DNA of 64,000 nucleotides from Patiria pectinifera. Taxonomy: Eukaryota; Echinodermata; Asteroidea; Valvatida; Asterinidae. Location of the stretch: NCBI GenBank assembly GCA_029964075.1, contig CM057135.1, forward strand, positions 9,326,863 to 9,390,862. The letters are read 5' to 3'. A model generated the notes under the pieces. The model searched no databases. It had not been told where the DNA came from and saw only the letters and a program-made list of their open reading frames with translations. Position 1 is the first letter of the stretch. The number at the start of each line of letters is the position of its first letter. The position numbers and the translations under genes are program-made. Below, one piece after another: positions 40,481 to 52,093 of the stretch.

Positions 40481-41590
40481 CACTGTAAAAACGCTGGGCA
40501 ATTTTTTTACAAAACTTTTACCCAGCCGCGTGGTACCAGTTGAATCGAATAAAGTTGGGCAAACAGATTACCCAACTGTGATGGGCAATTTTTTGTCCAA
40601 TAGTTTGGTAAAGTATTACTCTATTATTGGGCATTTATTTTTACCCAACTATAGTGGTAAAATTATTTAACCAACAGGCTGGTAACAACTGTACAACATT
40701 TTGGTCAAAACTGTGCTAAATGATTGGGCAAATTGAGATAATTTCGATACTATATTAATGTATGTATTAATATTAATGTATAAGTAGTTGAAACAATCAT
40801 AAGGCCCCTATTTCGTGAGCATCAGCGAGTATGAGCCCTTGCGTAGATCATGAATTTGGCCTAAATCTTTCCATATGAATTATTTTCGTATTATTTTCTT
40901 TCATATGTAATAAATACGATTTTTCGTAATAGTTGGCAAGTAGCCACATGCATTATACTGCTTAATAAAAAAATGATAGGCTGCTGCCGGTCATGCCGAG
41001 TCAGCGGGAAAATCAAAAGATTTAGGCCAGATATCTAGGCAACAGCTTATACTCACTGATATTTACGAAGTAGGTGCCTTATATTCGTTTCAAGTAACAA
41101 ACTACATACACATCTCACCTCTGAATAATGGGATGAGGTCTGGAAGTCCACACATATCCAGACGAGCGTCCGTACCTTCCTGCATCTTTGGGGATTATGT
41201 GCGTTTACTCGTATTCTAGTTTACAAACGTACAGTTCGTGTAAAAACCTAGGCCCATCCATTATTGTGCAGAAAGACGTAGCCTGCGACGGCTGTACTGT
41301 ACTATAATTTTATAACGTCAACGCATCATTACATTTTTGGCGCGCGCTGGAATTTAGAATAGCTTGATAATCGAATGCCCAACAGTTGTGCATATTTTAG
41401 CTACGTTTCCCAGAGGTTGGGCAATCATCATTGTCACATCATTTTGCCCATTATTTTGCCCAACAATAGAGTAAAGAAGCTCCCGACCACTTCTCACCTA
41501 ACATTTGTGTGAAGTTGAATCACTTTACCCAATCGGTTACGCAAAATATTATTTACCCAACCCCTTTTTTTACCCAGCGTTTTTACAGTG
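40481..41590. mobile_element. Non-autonomous CACTG-ended DNA transposon (EnSpm/CACTA-like)
   Basis: The left end CACTGTAAAAACGCTGGG and right end CCCAGCGTTTTTACAGTG are perfect inverted repeats of 18 bp. Subterminal stretches on both sides repeat TTGGGCAA, TTACCCAA and TGGTAA words many times, as transposase-binding arrays of CACTA elements do. The flanking dinucleotide TG on both sides could be a 2-bp duplication. No transposase frame is inside. Confidence 0.75.
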
Positions 41591-42369
41591 TGGGTATACA
41601 GTACATGTTACATTCCAAGTGCAAAGGATCGGCTAAAACCGTTGATTTAATCGGTGATTGCATCTACTGTTCTATAACTTTCTAAATTCTTATGAAGAAT
41701 TTATTGTAAGTTAGAGTATTTTGCAAGTGTTGTCTTCAGTTGTGAGTATTCTAAATGTACTATGACTTTCATCACATGTAAGCTATGCAGGCTGTAACTT
41801 CGGCTTCCAAGTTGTGTGTGGCTATAACACGGAGCTTGAACTAAAACTGTGTTTTACAGCTTTCACGAGCTTGGCCTGACCTCATGTCTGGGAAAATGCA
41901 CTTCCCAAGGTTTGTGGTAAGACCACATGCAGCTGTATCCAGTTGTGGTAGTTTCCAATAATGTACAAAAATGCTTTGGCGAATGACAAACCGATCAATA
42001 TAGAAAAGCTGAAGGGTCAGTTGTAAAACAAACAGTTCTATGATCAATCCGTCAACGAATAACAATAATTAAACTTCACTGAACAATGGTAAAGAAGCGC
42101 ATAAAAAAAACAATGTTATGGCTTTTGAAATTTCTTTCTTTAACTTGCAAACAAGAACACAACATAAATTTCCGCACAAAAGGCCTCGAATAGACCATTC
42201 CATTAATTCCAGCGCTCCGCCCGCACTTTGTAGGCATACGCGTGCTCTGGCCGCGCGCGTCCCATAGACGCCCGTTTATCCACCGGACCTTACTCGAACA
42301 TTGGTCGCACAACAACGACAGGCGTACTTTATGGATCCCTCTAATACCGAGATAAGCACCGTGATCTGC
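41591..42369. other. Non-coding stretch, nothing recognised
   Basis: No convincing gene. It contains a GC-richer patch near 42200-42300 next to the end of the HECT gene. Confidence 0.4.
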
Positions 42370-42657
42370 TTAAAGCACTCCAAACCCCCTGGCGCCGAGG
42401 ATGCCACCAAGCATGTACCTTTTGAAGTCGTCGTATTTCTTGTGCATAACTGGCAACTTTATGCGGTTCATGCAGGTACGCGCGACGGGGTATGGCGAGA
42501 TGAACGGGCCGTGATTTCCTTCTTGTGCGTCGTGCAGGAACTCCACAGACAGGGCTTCCTTCGTCAAAGCCAAATGAAGGGATTTGTGATGCACCTGTGG
42601 CAAATACGAGGAGATCGGCGAGTGTGACATGGTTTTCCCCAACTTGGCAATCTCCAT
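42370..42657 (-). CDS. Last exon: HECT C-lobe with catalytic cysteine
   Basis: After an AG at 42658-42659 the exon reads VTLADLLVFATGASQIPSFG (in one frame), then in another frame SVEFLHDAQEG, PVARTCMNRIKLPVMHKKYD and YMLGGILGARGFGVL-stop (42370). The ARTC-x-N-x-I-x-LP block carries the thioester-forming cysteine of HECT ligases. One frameshift lies near 42590. Confidence 0.75.
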   Translation of the reverse strand: MEIAKLGKTMSHSPISSYLPQVHHKSLHLALTKEALSVEFLHDAQEGNHGPFISPYPVARTCMNRIKLPVMHKKYDDFKRYMLGGILGARGFGVL

Positions 42658-43237
42658 CTGATACACTACTGATACACTGTGACTTTTTACATTGAAATGT
42701 AAGAAAGGGTCACTAATACTTAGACCGAAATGTCTGTTTTGACTCTTGTTACTATGAAAGATAGTTTCCCATTAGTTGCAGGATACATTTGCATAACCTA
42801 TTTCTACGGGTGTGGTGGGATTCATTATTTTCTCGCATGCAAGCGTTTTTTTTTTAGAATGCAGTGTGTATGCAAACACTGGAATTCAGTCATTTTTTGC
42901 AAATTAAGTCTCATGCACCTTGTCGAAACTTTTCCTGGATAACTTGCCCCATTTGTCCGCAGTTGATTTTCGAATCTGCAAAGTATCTGCAAGCAGCTGT
43001 CCTTACAATGTCTAGCAAAATAATCCACCCGCTCTAGCAAAAGAAACTCTTCCGCAATGATATGCCCTTTGTGAAAAACCTTACCCGCATTCCCCCGCAA
43101 GTTATCAGGAAATAGTTTTGACAAGGTGCCTTACAGATAATCTTTATGCCATTCTGTATTTTGCTTATGTTTCCTGTCCTTGTTGAATATTTTGAGCATT
43201 TTATTGATATTCATGAAGAGATAGCAATTTAACCCAC

Positions 43238-43458
43238 CTTCCAAATCCTGGAGAAAATCCAGCCAGTGACTGAGAACTTGTCGCTCAGTCGCTCTTCTGT
43301 TCGTTCCCTCTTGGCTTAGAGTGGACTTGAACAGATTCTCCATTACTGCGGATGTAAGCTGCTGTCGGCAAGCCTCCGTAAATGCCAGATAGAACAGCTG
43401 AGGGTTTGCACAAATGATATCCAACAAGCCAAATGTCTGGTGAAGGCCATCCTTAAAG
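43238..43458 (-). CDS. HECT-domain exon
   Basis: Bounded by CTGTACAG at 43459 and GTGGGT at 43237. It encodes FKDGLHQTFGLLDIICANPQ, LTSAVMENLFKSTLSQEGTN and RQVLSHWLDFLQDLEG, the family's middle HECT segment (L-F...S-x-x-G-S/T-N-x-R-R pattern). The frame is intact. Confidence 0.75.
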
Positions 43459-43738
43459 CTGTACAGAAACCCGAAAAAGTGACAATTACTAGTGTAAAAC
43501 GATGACGTAATTTTCACATGACCTGTGACTTGGGATTAAAACCTGTGTGTGTTCATCATAGGAGGATTAATTGTTACAGAGAAATGATCATTACAGAGTT
43601 CAAAAGTAACATTGATAATTAAAGTCTGATAATTAATTCAAAATTAAGATGAATTGAGAATTGATAATCTGAAAACGCTATTTAATATGCAAACCTTTGA
43701 AAGGCCAAATTGTTTCTTCCCACGATCAACTATTTCAC

Positions 43739-43897
43739 AAGGTCCTCCACCAGGGTATCCTTACTCTCCATATTTGTCGGCCGTAGGTACCCTGCTAGAT
43801 CCAACAGTCGCTCGTGTGCATCCAACGCCTTCGCCAGATCTTCTATGCTCGTACAAGCTTGAATCGGTAGAAACAGTTTTTGCAGTGTTGTTAACCA
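43739..43897 (-). CDS. Probable HECT-domain exon
   Basis: After an AG at 43898-43899 the exon reads LFLPIQACTSIEDLAKALDA and LLDLAGYLRPTNMESKDTLV, ending before GTGAAA. It fits the family segment between the 'VSLVHGGP' and 'FKDGL' exons. Border positions are approximate. Confidence 0.6.
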
Positions 43898-44541
43898 CTT
43901 TACAATTTGGATTGGGATTAAACTCATTGTACACTAATGGCGAAGTGTTTACAAGGGATGCAATCTCATAACAATCAAAACCAACATGTTTAAGTTTCAT
44001 CTAATTTCGTCGTTTTCTTTCCGAGAAAACCGTAAAAATGCATTAAGCATTTTGCATTAATGCACCCATATTTTTTTTTTCATCCAAAGACGCCAACAGT
44101 CTATTGGGGTCTTATTTTACAAGCTATTTAAGAACGAATACAATCAGACAGAAATATTTCAAGGAACATTTGCTACCATCCCCAAATTTATTTATTGGGG
44201 GTAAACTGTAGACCCTAATTTTGTTTTAACTTACCAAAAGTATATGGCTTTAAAACGTTATGTTGTCGTTTATGAAATGTATGTCTTTTTTGCTTGTTTT
44301 TTTTTTTTTAAGGTTACTGTGTTCTTGTTTTTAATTGTTGTTTAATTGATTTTAGGAGTTGTTTCTTGTTGTTACAATATACTGAATAAAAGAAAACTAT
44401 TAAAATGATGTCGAAGCGATCGTATGGAATTGAGGATACTTGGAAGTGTACATTCTTTTTAAGAATGTACAGTTAACTTTACATTCTTAAAAAATAATCA
44501 ACACTTTACTGAATAGAGTGACCTGACATATATTTATATAC

Positions 44542-44726
44542 CTCTTCAACTTCCTCCCGCAGTTCTCGGTCTGTGATATCGTTAATAGTTGGGGCGCAGT
44601 AGACTAACATCGACTCTGCCAGGAGGCTGTACAAAACCGGTGATAAGAAGTTTGGCGCAGGCCCACCGTGAACAAGCGATACTGCCATGGCACGGCCAGC
44701 TATGAAGTATTCTCCTTCTCTAAGAG
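44542..44726 (-). CDS. HECT-domain exon with VSLVHGGPAPNF motif
   Basis: Acceptor CCCCCTATAG at 44727 and donor GTATAT at 44541. It encodes LREGEYFIAGRAMAVSLVHG, GPAPNFLSPVLYSLL and NDITDRELREEVEE. The 'AVSLVHGGPxPNFLS' block is a hallmark of G2E3-like HECT proteins. The frame is intact. Confidence 0.85.
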
Positions 44727-45282
44727 CTATAGGGGGAATTAAAAAAAAAATCTTAACAATAATTAGTCTAAAATTTAAATTACTTCCAAATGTGGATAAT
44801 TAACGGAAGAAGCCCAAGGTGTCAGGGATCCCTTTTCACGAGGGCCGAAACCAACACAGAGTGGAACAGAGGGAACAAAGTGGAATTGTTTGGGACGTCC
44901 AACGGCATATTGCACGAGAAAATACATTCACTTGATGACTGCACTGTTGTTGGGTTTTTTTTAAAGAAAAGACGCAAGTGCCAGAAACCCTTGAGGAAAA
45001 GTTAAAGATAATACCGGGGATATGAGCCGATGGTTTGTGGAAAGAGAAAATAACATATAATAATCATGGTATAAAATAACACGAGTGAAACAATTTTAAA
45101 AATGAGTATTGTCAGTATATTAATTAACGGAAAACGTCCCAATTATATTTTATTTTTTTCAAATACAGATTCCTTGTGGTTTGACATAGCAAGAGAAAAA
45201 TTTTGTGCGTGAGCCCACGCTATGATGATTCATAATGGTCTCAAGTGACCGTGCAGTGCATGTTGGAAATAAAGTTTTCAAG

Positions 45283-45616
45283 CAGTGGCGTAGCCGGTCG
45301 GGGGGAGGGGGGGGGGCAAGGGGGCAGACTGCCCCCCCCCCCCGACGAAAAATTTAACGCGAAAAACGGGAAGGCAAAAACGAAAACGGGAAAGGAGAAA
45401 GGAGAAAGAAGGACAACGAAAAGGAAAACTAAAAAGAAGCAGTCAGACAGGCCATTAAGCCATTTCATGCTGACCACAGGCCTCGCAGACACGCAAACAA
45501 GAAACATGTTTACCGGGCTAGAAATTTCTAAACCGGGACAAAAAAGTTACCAAAACTGGAACGAACATTTTGTTTTGCCCCCCCCCCCCCGACCAGGAAA
45601 GCTGGCTACGCGCCTG
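45283..45616. mobile_element. hAT-like MITE with CAGTGGCGTAGCC ends
   Basis: The left end CAGTGGCGTAGCCGGTCGGG and the right end CTGGCTACGCGCCTG are inverted partners. Inside, each end is followed by a C or G run. The flanks TTTTCAAG and TTTTTAAT agree in 6 of 8 positions, which would fit an 8-bp hAT duplication. It lies in an intron. A partial copy is at 47357-47659. Confidence 0.6.
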
Positions 45617-45828
45617 TTTTTAATTAATTGTTAATGTTATGGTTTCTTTATACACAATCAAAATTGATATTAGCATTTTCCGTTAAGACTACTACAACAA
45701 AATTCGTTATCTTGCAAACTTCAACATTTTGTATTTTAGCGGCCAGAGATCTCCACATGACGCATTCTTCAGGAATGTTAGATCCGCAAAAGACTTTAAG
45801 CTTTTTGGCTATGAATCTGGACTCTTAC

Positions 45829-46195
45829 CCCTGCTATCTAGATTGAGAAGTCTGCTACCGGGCGGACCAGTGAATAGGCAGCTATCCTGGATGTGTTTCA
45901 TTAGCAAACGAAGAAACTCTCTCCTCGGCCCTCCGCTGTCAATGCCATCTTCAAGGAGCCCAGAATCGTCTGTGAAACGGCACATCATGTCCTTGGTTGG
46001 GTGGTATGTCGATCGGCGAAACCCTCTTAATGCACCCTCGAAAACACAGTCACGATTGACGTTAAATCTACACACCTCTGTCTTGACAATAGTGCAGTTC
46101 AGCGACTGCAGAATCACTTTGAGCTCACCCATCGTGCAATCCTCTTCGGCACAAAATGGCACGGTATCGTCAAGTTGCCCAGATGCGAAGTCATC
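45829..46195 (-). CDS. HECT N-lobe exon, left duplicate
   Basis: Donor GTAAGAG at 45828 and acceptor AAACAG at 46196. It encodes LKVILQSLNCTIVKTEVCRF, NVNRDCVFEGALRGFRRSTY, MMCRFTDDSGLLEDGIDSGG and PRREFLRLLMKHIQDSCLFT, the start of the HECT domain. It is 367 bp long, which is not a multiple of three. Confidence 0.8.
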
Positions 46196-46689
46196 CTGTT
46201 TGAATGTGACATACATTTTTTTTTTTAAATCAATGATTGGTATCGATAACAGGACCATGAATCATATATGCATGCATTTTACCTTATTTTCTGTTGTGTT
46301 ATTGTCGGGAACCTCAATTAAGCCCATATTTTTTTTATTTTTTTTGGTTATAAATTTACCTTATTGACTTTTGAAATTTCTGGGTTCCACAAATGTAATA
46401 ATCTGGCTCGGAATCAAACATTCTGTAAACCATATACCTTTCAGTTGTGACTAAAATGGATATTTGATTTCCTTAAGACCTGCAGTTTACGAATGAATAT
46501 GGTGAGTGACTAGTGAACAATATGCTTTTATAATAGGTTTTTCCCGCTATTTTAAAACATTTTTCATTCGAATTCACCAACTCTAACATTCAATTTCGTC
46601 CGATAAAAATTTCACACACGTTTCACAAAACCAATTTAGTCATTTAGGACTACTATTAAATGTTAAAGTTTGGTCAACCTCTTTAGTCA

Positions 46690-47356
46690 TCCGGTCGAGA
46701 ATATTTATTTATTTATTTTTATTTTATTTATTTATTTTGGCAAAAACAAACAAACATACAATGGTATAAAAAAAACGAACGTATTTCATGTAAATACAAA
46801 GCCAAGGATAACCCGAAAAGCTGTTTACAAGACGGCTTAATTCCATCGGGGTCCTTAAAAACACACATACAAGTACAAGTACATATAAAAAAGTTCACAA
46901 AAAAAATTGCACTGGATCTAGCAACAGAAAATAATTTAAAGAAAAAATAACAAAAATCTCAGCTGCTTAAAAAAAAATTAATAAGAAGAGAGATGTTCTT
47001 TCACTGCCCTTTTAAAATGAGGAAGATTGTTGGAACATTTGATGCCGTTTGGAAGTAAATTCCATTGATGAATTCCGGTATAAAAAAAAATGAAGTGCAC
47101 TCTTGCCCTTTAATTCTTGGAACAACAAAATTGGTGGAACTGCCCCTGGTAGAATAATTGTGCATATCTGAGACCCTCCTAAATTTATGACAGAGATAGT
47201 CTTGTGCCATTTCATGAAAAAAAATTAAAAACATGATTCAGCTTGAGTTGTATGACGCAGTCATTAACGTTTATCATGCCCAGCTTGTTCAGTTCTGCTT
47301 GACCAATTTGTGATCTGGAATCCATGTTTAAAATAAACCGGACGTATTTATTTTGC
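46690..47356 (-). mobile_element. LINE 3' fragment (duplicate copy)
   Basis: Same 3' end as the LINE at 48.7-51.2 kb, with (AAAT)n-type tail near 46700-46740 and the coding blocks FRRVSDMHNYSTRG and RIKGQECTSFF. It is cut at 47356 by the duplication junction. Confidence 0.85.
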
Positions 47357-49395
47357 AGGGGGCAGACTGCCCCCCCCCCCCGACGAAAAATTGAACGTGA
47401 AAAACGGGAAGGCAAAAAACGAAAACGGGAAAGGAGAAAGGAGAAAGAAGGACAACGAAAGGAAAACTAAAAAGAAGCAGTCAGACAGGCCATTAAGCCA
47501 TTTCATGCTGACCACAGGCCTCGCAGACACGCAAACAAGAAACATGTTTACCAGGCTAGAAATTTCTAAACCGGGACAAAAAGTTACCAAAACCGGGACG
47601 AACATTTTGTTTCGCCCCCCCCCCCCCTCCCCCGACCAGGAAAGCTGGCTACGCGCCTGTTTTTAATTAATGGTTAATGTTATGGTTTTTTTATACACAA
47701 TCAAAATTGATATTAGCATTTTCCGTTAAGACTACTACAACAAAATTCGTTATCTTGCAAACTTCAACATTTTGTATTTTAGCGGCCAGAGATCTCCACA
47801 TGACGCATTCTTCAGGAAAGCTATATCCGCAAAAGACTTTAAGCTTTTTGGCTATGAATCTCGACTCTTACCCCTGCTATCTAGATTGAGAAGTCTGCTA
47901 CCGGGCGGACCAGTGAATACGCAGCTATCCAGGATGTGTTTCATTAGCAAACGAAGAAACTCTCTCCTCGGCCCTCCGCTGTCAATGCCATCTTCAAGGA
48001 GCCCAGAATCGTCTGTGAAACGGCACACCATGTCCTTGGTTGGGTGGTATGTCGATCGGCGAAACCCTCTTAATGCACCCTCGAAAACACAGTCACGATT
48101 GACGTTAAATCTTCACACCTCTGTCTTGACAATAGTGCAGTTCAGCGACTGCAGAATCACTTTGAGCTCACCCATCGTGCAATCCTCTTTGGCACAAAAT
48201 GGCACGGTATCGTCAAGTTGCCCAGATGCGAAGTCATCCTATTTGAATGTGACATACAATTTTTTTTTTTTAAATCAATGATTGGTATCGATAACAGGAC
48301 CATGATTTATATATGCATGCATTTTACCTTATTTTCTGTTGTGTTATTGTCGGGAACCGCAATTAAGCCCATATTTTTTTTGTTTTTTTGGTTATAAATT
48401 TACCTTATTGACCTTTGTAATTTCTGGTTTACACAAATGTATTAATCTGGCTCGGAATCAAACATTCTGTAAACCATATACCTTTCAGTTGTGACTAAAA
48501 TGGATATTTGATTTCCTTAAGACCTGCAGTTTACGAATGAATATGGTGAGTGACTAGTGAACAATATGCTTTTAAAATAGGTTTTCACGGCTATTTTAAA
48601 CATTTTTCCTTCGAATTCACCAACTGTAACATTCAATTTCGTCCGATAAAAATTTCACACGCTTTTAACAAAACCAATTTAGTCATTTAGGACTACTATT
48701 TAATGTTGGTCAACCTCTTTAGTCATCCGGTCGAGAATATTTATTTATTTTTATTTTATTTATTTATTTTGGCAAAAACAAACAAACATACAATGGTATA
48801 AAAAACGAACGTATTTCATGTAAATACAAAGCCAAGGATAACCCGAAATGCTGTTTACAAGACGGCTTAATTCCATCGGGGTCCTTAAAAACACACATAC
48901 AAGTACAAGTACAAATAAAAAAGTTCAAAAAAAATTGCACTGATCTAGCAACAGAAAAAAAATTTAAAGAAAAAATCACAGAAATCACAAAAAATCTCAG
49001 CTGCTTAAAAAAAAAATAAGAAGAAGAAGAGAGATGTTTTTTCACTGCCCTTTTAAGATGAGGAAGATTGTTGGAACATTTGATGCCGTTTGGAAGTAAA
49101 TTCCATTGATGAATTCCGGTATAAAAAAAATGAAGTGCACTCTTGCCCTTTAATTCTTGGAACAACAAAACTGGTGGAACTGCCCCTGGTAGAATAATTG
49201 TGCATATCTGAGACCCTCCTAAATTTATGACAGAAATAGTCTGGTGCCATTTCATGAAAAAATTTAAAAACATGATTCAGCTTGAGTTGTATGACGCGGT
49301 CATTAACGTTTATCATGCCCAGCTTGTTCAGTTCTGCTTGACCAATATGTGATCTGGAATCCATGTTTAAAATAAACCGGACGTATTTATTTTGT
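47357..49395. repeat. Right copy of the 2.04-kb tandem duplication
   Basis: Second copy of 45320-47356. At 47356/47357 LINE sequence (ACGTATTTATTTTG) is joined directly to the inside of the MITE (CAGGGGGCAGACTGCC). In the right copy the LINE continues past the same point into TGTAGTTTGG. Confidence 0.9.
47872..48238 (-). CDS. HECT N-lobe exon, right duplicate
   Basis: Same 367-bp exon as 45829-46195, with donor GTAAGAG kept. The acceptor reads AAATAG instead of AAACAG. Coding differences are few. If both copies were spliced in, the reading frame would be lost. Confidence 0.75.
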
Positions 49396-51215
49396 GTAGT
49401 TTGGAGCCTTTTCTTCAATTTTACCGACAACGCAGAGTACCTAGATGAACAACAATAGTCAAAATGACATTGTATTAGAGCAGAACAAAGTGTTTTTCGG
49501 GATCTCTCATTCAAACAATTAGCATGTCTGTATAAAAATTGCAATCTAGCACCTGCTTTTTTGATTACAGAATTTGCAGTGTCCTCACCAGTAAGACTCT
49601 GATCGAGTTTTATGCCCAGATATTTAACTGAATTTGAAGGAGTAACAATCTTTCCATTACAGCACACTTCAAATTTGTCAACACTACTAAGTTTCTTTTT
49701 GGATCCGAAGAGGATAGACTCAGTTTTACCAAGATGCAAAGACAGTTTGTTATCGATTGGCCACTGCCTGCATGATTCCAGTTCCCTACTCAAACTGTCA
49801 GCTATTACTTCCTGGTCTTTACCTGAAATAAATAGGGCGCTGTCATCAGCATACAGCAGCAAATCGGATTGAACGCTCATTTTCATATCATTTACATAAG
49901 GCCAAAAAAAAAAAGTATTCGGTCTCTGGTCAGACCAAAGTTCCGGAATTGACGCAGGGACGCGGCTTTTTTTTTTTTTTTTTTTTTTTTCTTCAAGCTT
50001 GGAATGGACGGACAAGGTGGGGTACTATTTTGCAACTTAGTGTCCTCATGTACATTGGTGTCCTCCATAATTTGCCTTGGTGCTCTCGATCATTTGCCTT
50101 GGTGCAATTTCCCATTCCTTGGTGCTCTTTGGTAAAAAAAAAATGAGGAAGTGCGGCAATAGAGGGCGCTGTTGGAGCTACCGCGGAACATTTTGGAAAA
50201 AAACAAAGAATGAAGCGCATGATTAAAATCGACGCGCGCGCTGACCAGAGACCGACTTATTTATTTTTTTGGCCTAACAGAGAAAGAGAAGCGACCCTAA
50301 TACACTGCCCTGTGGAACACTACATGTTATACCCATTGGTTGAGATTCAACCTGGTTGACACCGACAACTTGCTGTCTATTAGAAAGATATGATTGAAAC
50401 CAATGAATAGAATCCGAATGAATACCCACAGCTTGTAACTTTTTACATAAGATCACATGGTCTACAGTGTCAAAAGCCTTCTGTAAATCCAGTAACACCA
50501 TACCTGTATAATTACCTTTGGACATCTGAGATCGAATGTGATCAGTTAGATGAATCAAACAAGTGTCAGTTGAATAGGAACTTCTGAATCCAGATTGTAA
50601 ATTATAAATAAGGTTGTTGTCAGTGAAATATTTGTCCAATTGATTGTATACAGGTCTTTCTAAAAGTTTAGCTATTGCACTTAGTATGCTGACCGGTCTG
50701 TAATTGCCAACATCAGATCTACTATTTTTCTTAAATAATGGCCTAACTCTAGCACACTTTAGTTCAGTGGGAACAATATTACTGGTTATTGACAAATTAA
50801 TGATGAATGAAAAATGGTCTTGTGGTACATTACCACCTCCTTTAAGGAATTTGACAGGTATATTGTCTGGACCTGTGCTCTTATTAGAGTTTAATTTGAG
50901 CAATTCTTTATACACAAAATCAGTAGTTACAGCAGAAAGCTTGAGGCAATCAGGAGTGACACCTTTACTTTCGTAGTAATCCTTGAAGGTTCTGGATTCA
51001 GTCCCAAAGGTTTGATTGGCACTGGGCAGTTTGTTCACCAATTCAGAGGCAAATGTGGTATAGAACTTGTTAGAATAGTTGGCCACTTTATTTGTATCGA
51101 AACAAAATTCACCGTCAATCTCAAGAACCACTCTAGCTTGACCCTTAGCCTTATTGCTGCAACCAAGTGTTTTAAACTGTTTCCAAAGTTGTTTTGAAAT
51201 ATTTGTGTTCTTCGA
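48728..51215 (-). mobile_element. CR1/Jockey-type LINE, 5'-truncated, interrupted by a MITE
   Basis: The reverse-transcriptase gene reads from about 51.2 kb. Blocks: NSNKSTGPDNIPVKFLKGGG, CARVRPLFKKNSRSDVGNYR, LQSGFRSSYSTDTCLIHLTD, MVLLDLQKAFDTVDH (first catalytic Asp) and CSVPQGSVLGSLLFL. After a MITE come YVNDMKMS, LLLYADDSALF (YADD box) and KLSLHLGKTESILFG, then RRVSDMHNYSTRG near the 3' end. The endonuclease domain is absent (5' truncation). The 3' end has a TTTA-rich microsatellite tail. It sits in an intron of the HECT gene, on the same strand. Confidence 0.88.
49899..50274. mobile_element. MITE inside the LINE, TA target
   Basis: The left end AGGCCAAAAAAAAAAAGTA...TCGGTCTCTGGTCAG and right end CTGACCAGAGACCGA...TTTTTTTGGCC are inverted over about 34 bp. 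TA on both sides (49897-49898, 50275-50276). Removing it restores continuity of the LINE frame around YVNDM. The interior has a 28-bp T run near 49970-49990. Confidence 0.75.
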
Positions 51216-51560
51216 TCTTACGACTGAAATAATTATTCGTCATTACAGATCAAAATCGAATACTTTGGGACGAAAACGGGAGCTCATTGTTTGAATTTGA
51301 TTGAACAGAATTTGAAATTGTATGACTCAAGACGAAATTAAACATTGGAAGTGCACTAAACCGACTTTGATGGACGAATTTGAATATTAGAAACGGTGAA
51401 TTTGAATGAAAAATGTTTTAAGAAAACCAATAGTTCATTTCCATTTATCAGTTGAAATTTTTAACACGCATATATGTGGACACAATGGCAATCAGTGTCT
51501 GTCATTCAACAACACAGAAGATAAAAGTAATAGGCCTAATTTAGGTACCACATTTAATGA

Positions 51561-51733
51561 ACAAGGGACCAGGGATCCATCGTCATTCAAGAGGAAGGTC
51601 GTTGAAGAGTAGTCCCATGACGAAGTAGATGGTGTCAGGTCCGAAGTTTCTGCCACGGGCTGGACTGAGGGTTCTGTTGAAGTCTGATGTGAGGACTGGT
51701 CGACGGTCCAGTCTTGAAGGTGCAACTTGCAGG
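51561..51733 (-). CDS. Probable linker exon of the HECT gene
   Basis: The acceptor TTTTCAG lies at 51734-51740. The exon reads CKLHLQDWTVDQSSHQTSTE, SVQPVAETSDLTPSTSSWDY and SSTTFLLNDDG, a low-complexity Ser/Thr linker as expected between the N-terminal domains and HECT. The downstream end is uncertain. Confidence 0.45.
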
Positions 51734-51769
51734 CTGAAAATGCAGTTGTGTCGTACATTATTAAACAAC

Positions 51770-51870
51770 ACAAAAAACAAAGAAAACAACCCCAAAACCA
51801 AAACCCAAACAGACAAACAAACAAACACCCCAACAAACAAACAAACAAACCAACAGCCCAACCAAGTAAG
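51770..51870. repeat. (ACAA)n-type microsatellite
   Basis: Runs of CAAACAAACAAAC and CCAAAACC words in the intron beside the linker exon. Confidence 0.8.
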
Positions 51871-52093
51871 CGAGTAAACAGTATGTCAGCAAGCAGGCAA
51901 GCAAGCACAAACGCAATCATTCGGTGGAGTGCAGTGTTGTCTGCTGTGACATTTCCCTTCTTAAACTTAGGGCGAGATTTCTACAGCGTAGATAGTATAC
52001 AAAACAAATAGTGAAACAATTCAAATTATTCACGTTATGCAAGAACACGTAATAGGTCAAACTATTATTTTGATAACATTTAAAAATCTGTAC

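Larger units (their letters stand above)
45320..47356. repeat. Left copy of a 2.04-kb tandem duplication
   Basis: Aligns with 47357-49395 almost base for base (AGACTGCCCCC...CGACGAAAAATT, the HECT exon, and the LINE tail). It starts inside the hAT-like MITE and ends inside the LINE. The copies differ by a few percent and by small indels. Confidence 0.9.

Noticed and set aside
42825..43124. Additional HECT exon at 42.8-43.1 kb
   Set aside because: The frame is open but shows no family blocks and no convincing splice borders; left as intron.
45245..45634. Plus-strand protein gene over the hAT-like MITE
   Set aside because: The frame is made of MITE sequence and C/G runs; it is repeated at 47.39-47.66 kb as part of the duplication.
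45729..46367. Plus-strand 212-aa ORF
   Set aside because: Antisense shadow of the HECT exon at 45829-46195; the minus strand has family motifs and splice borders.
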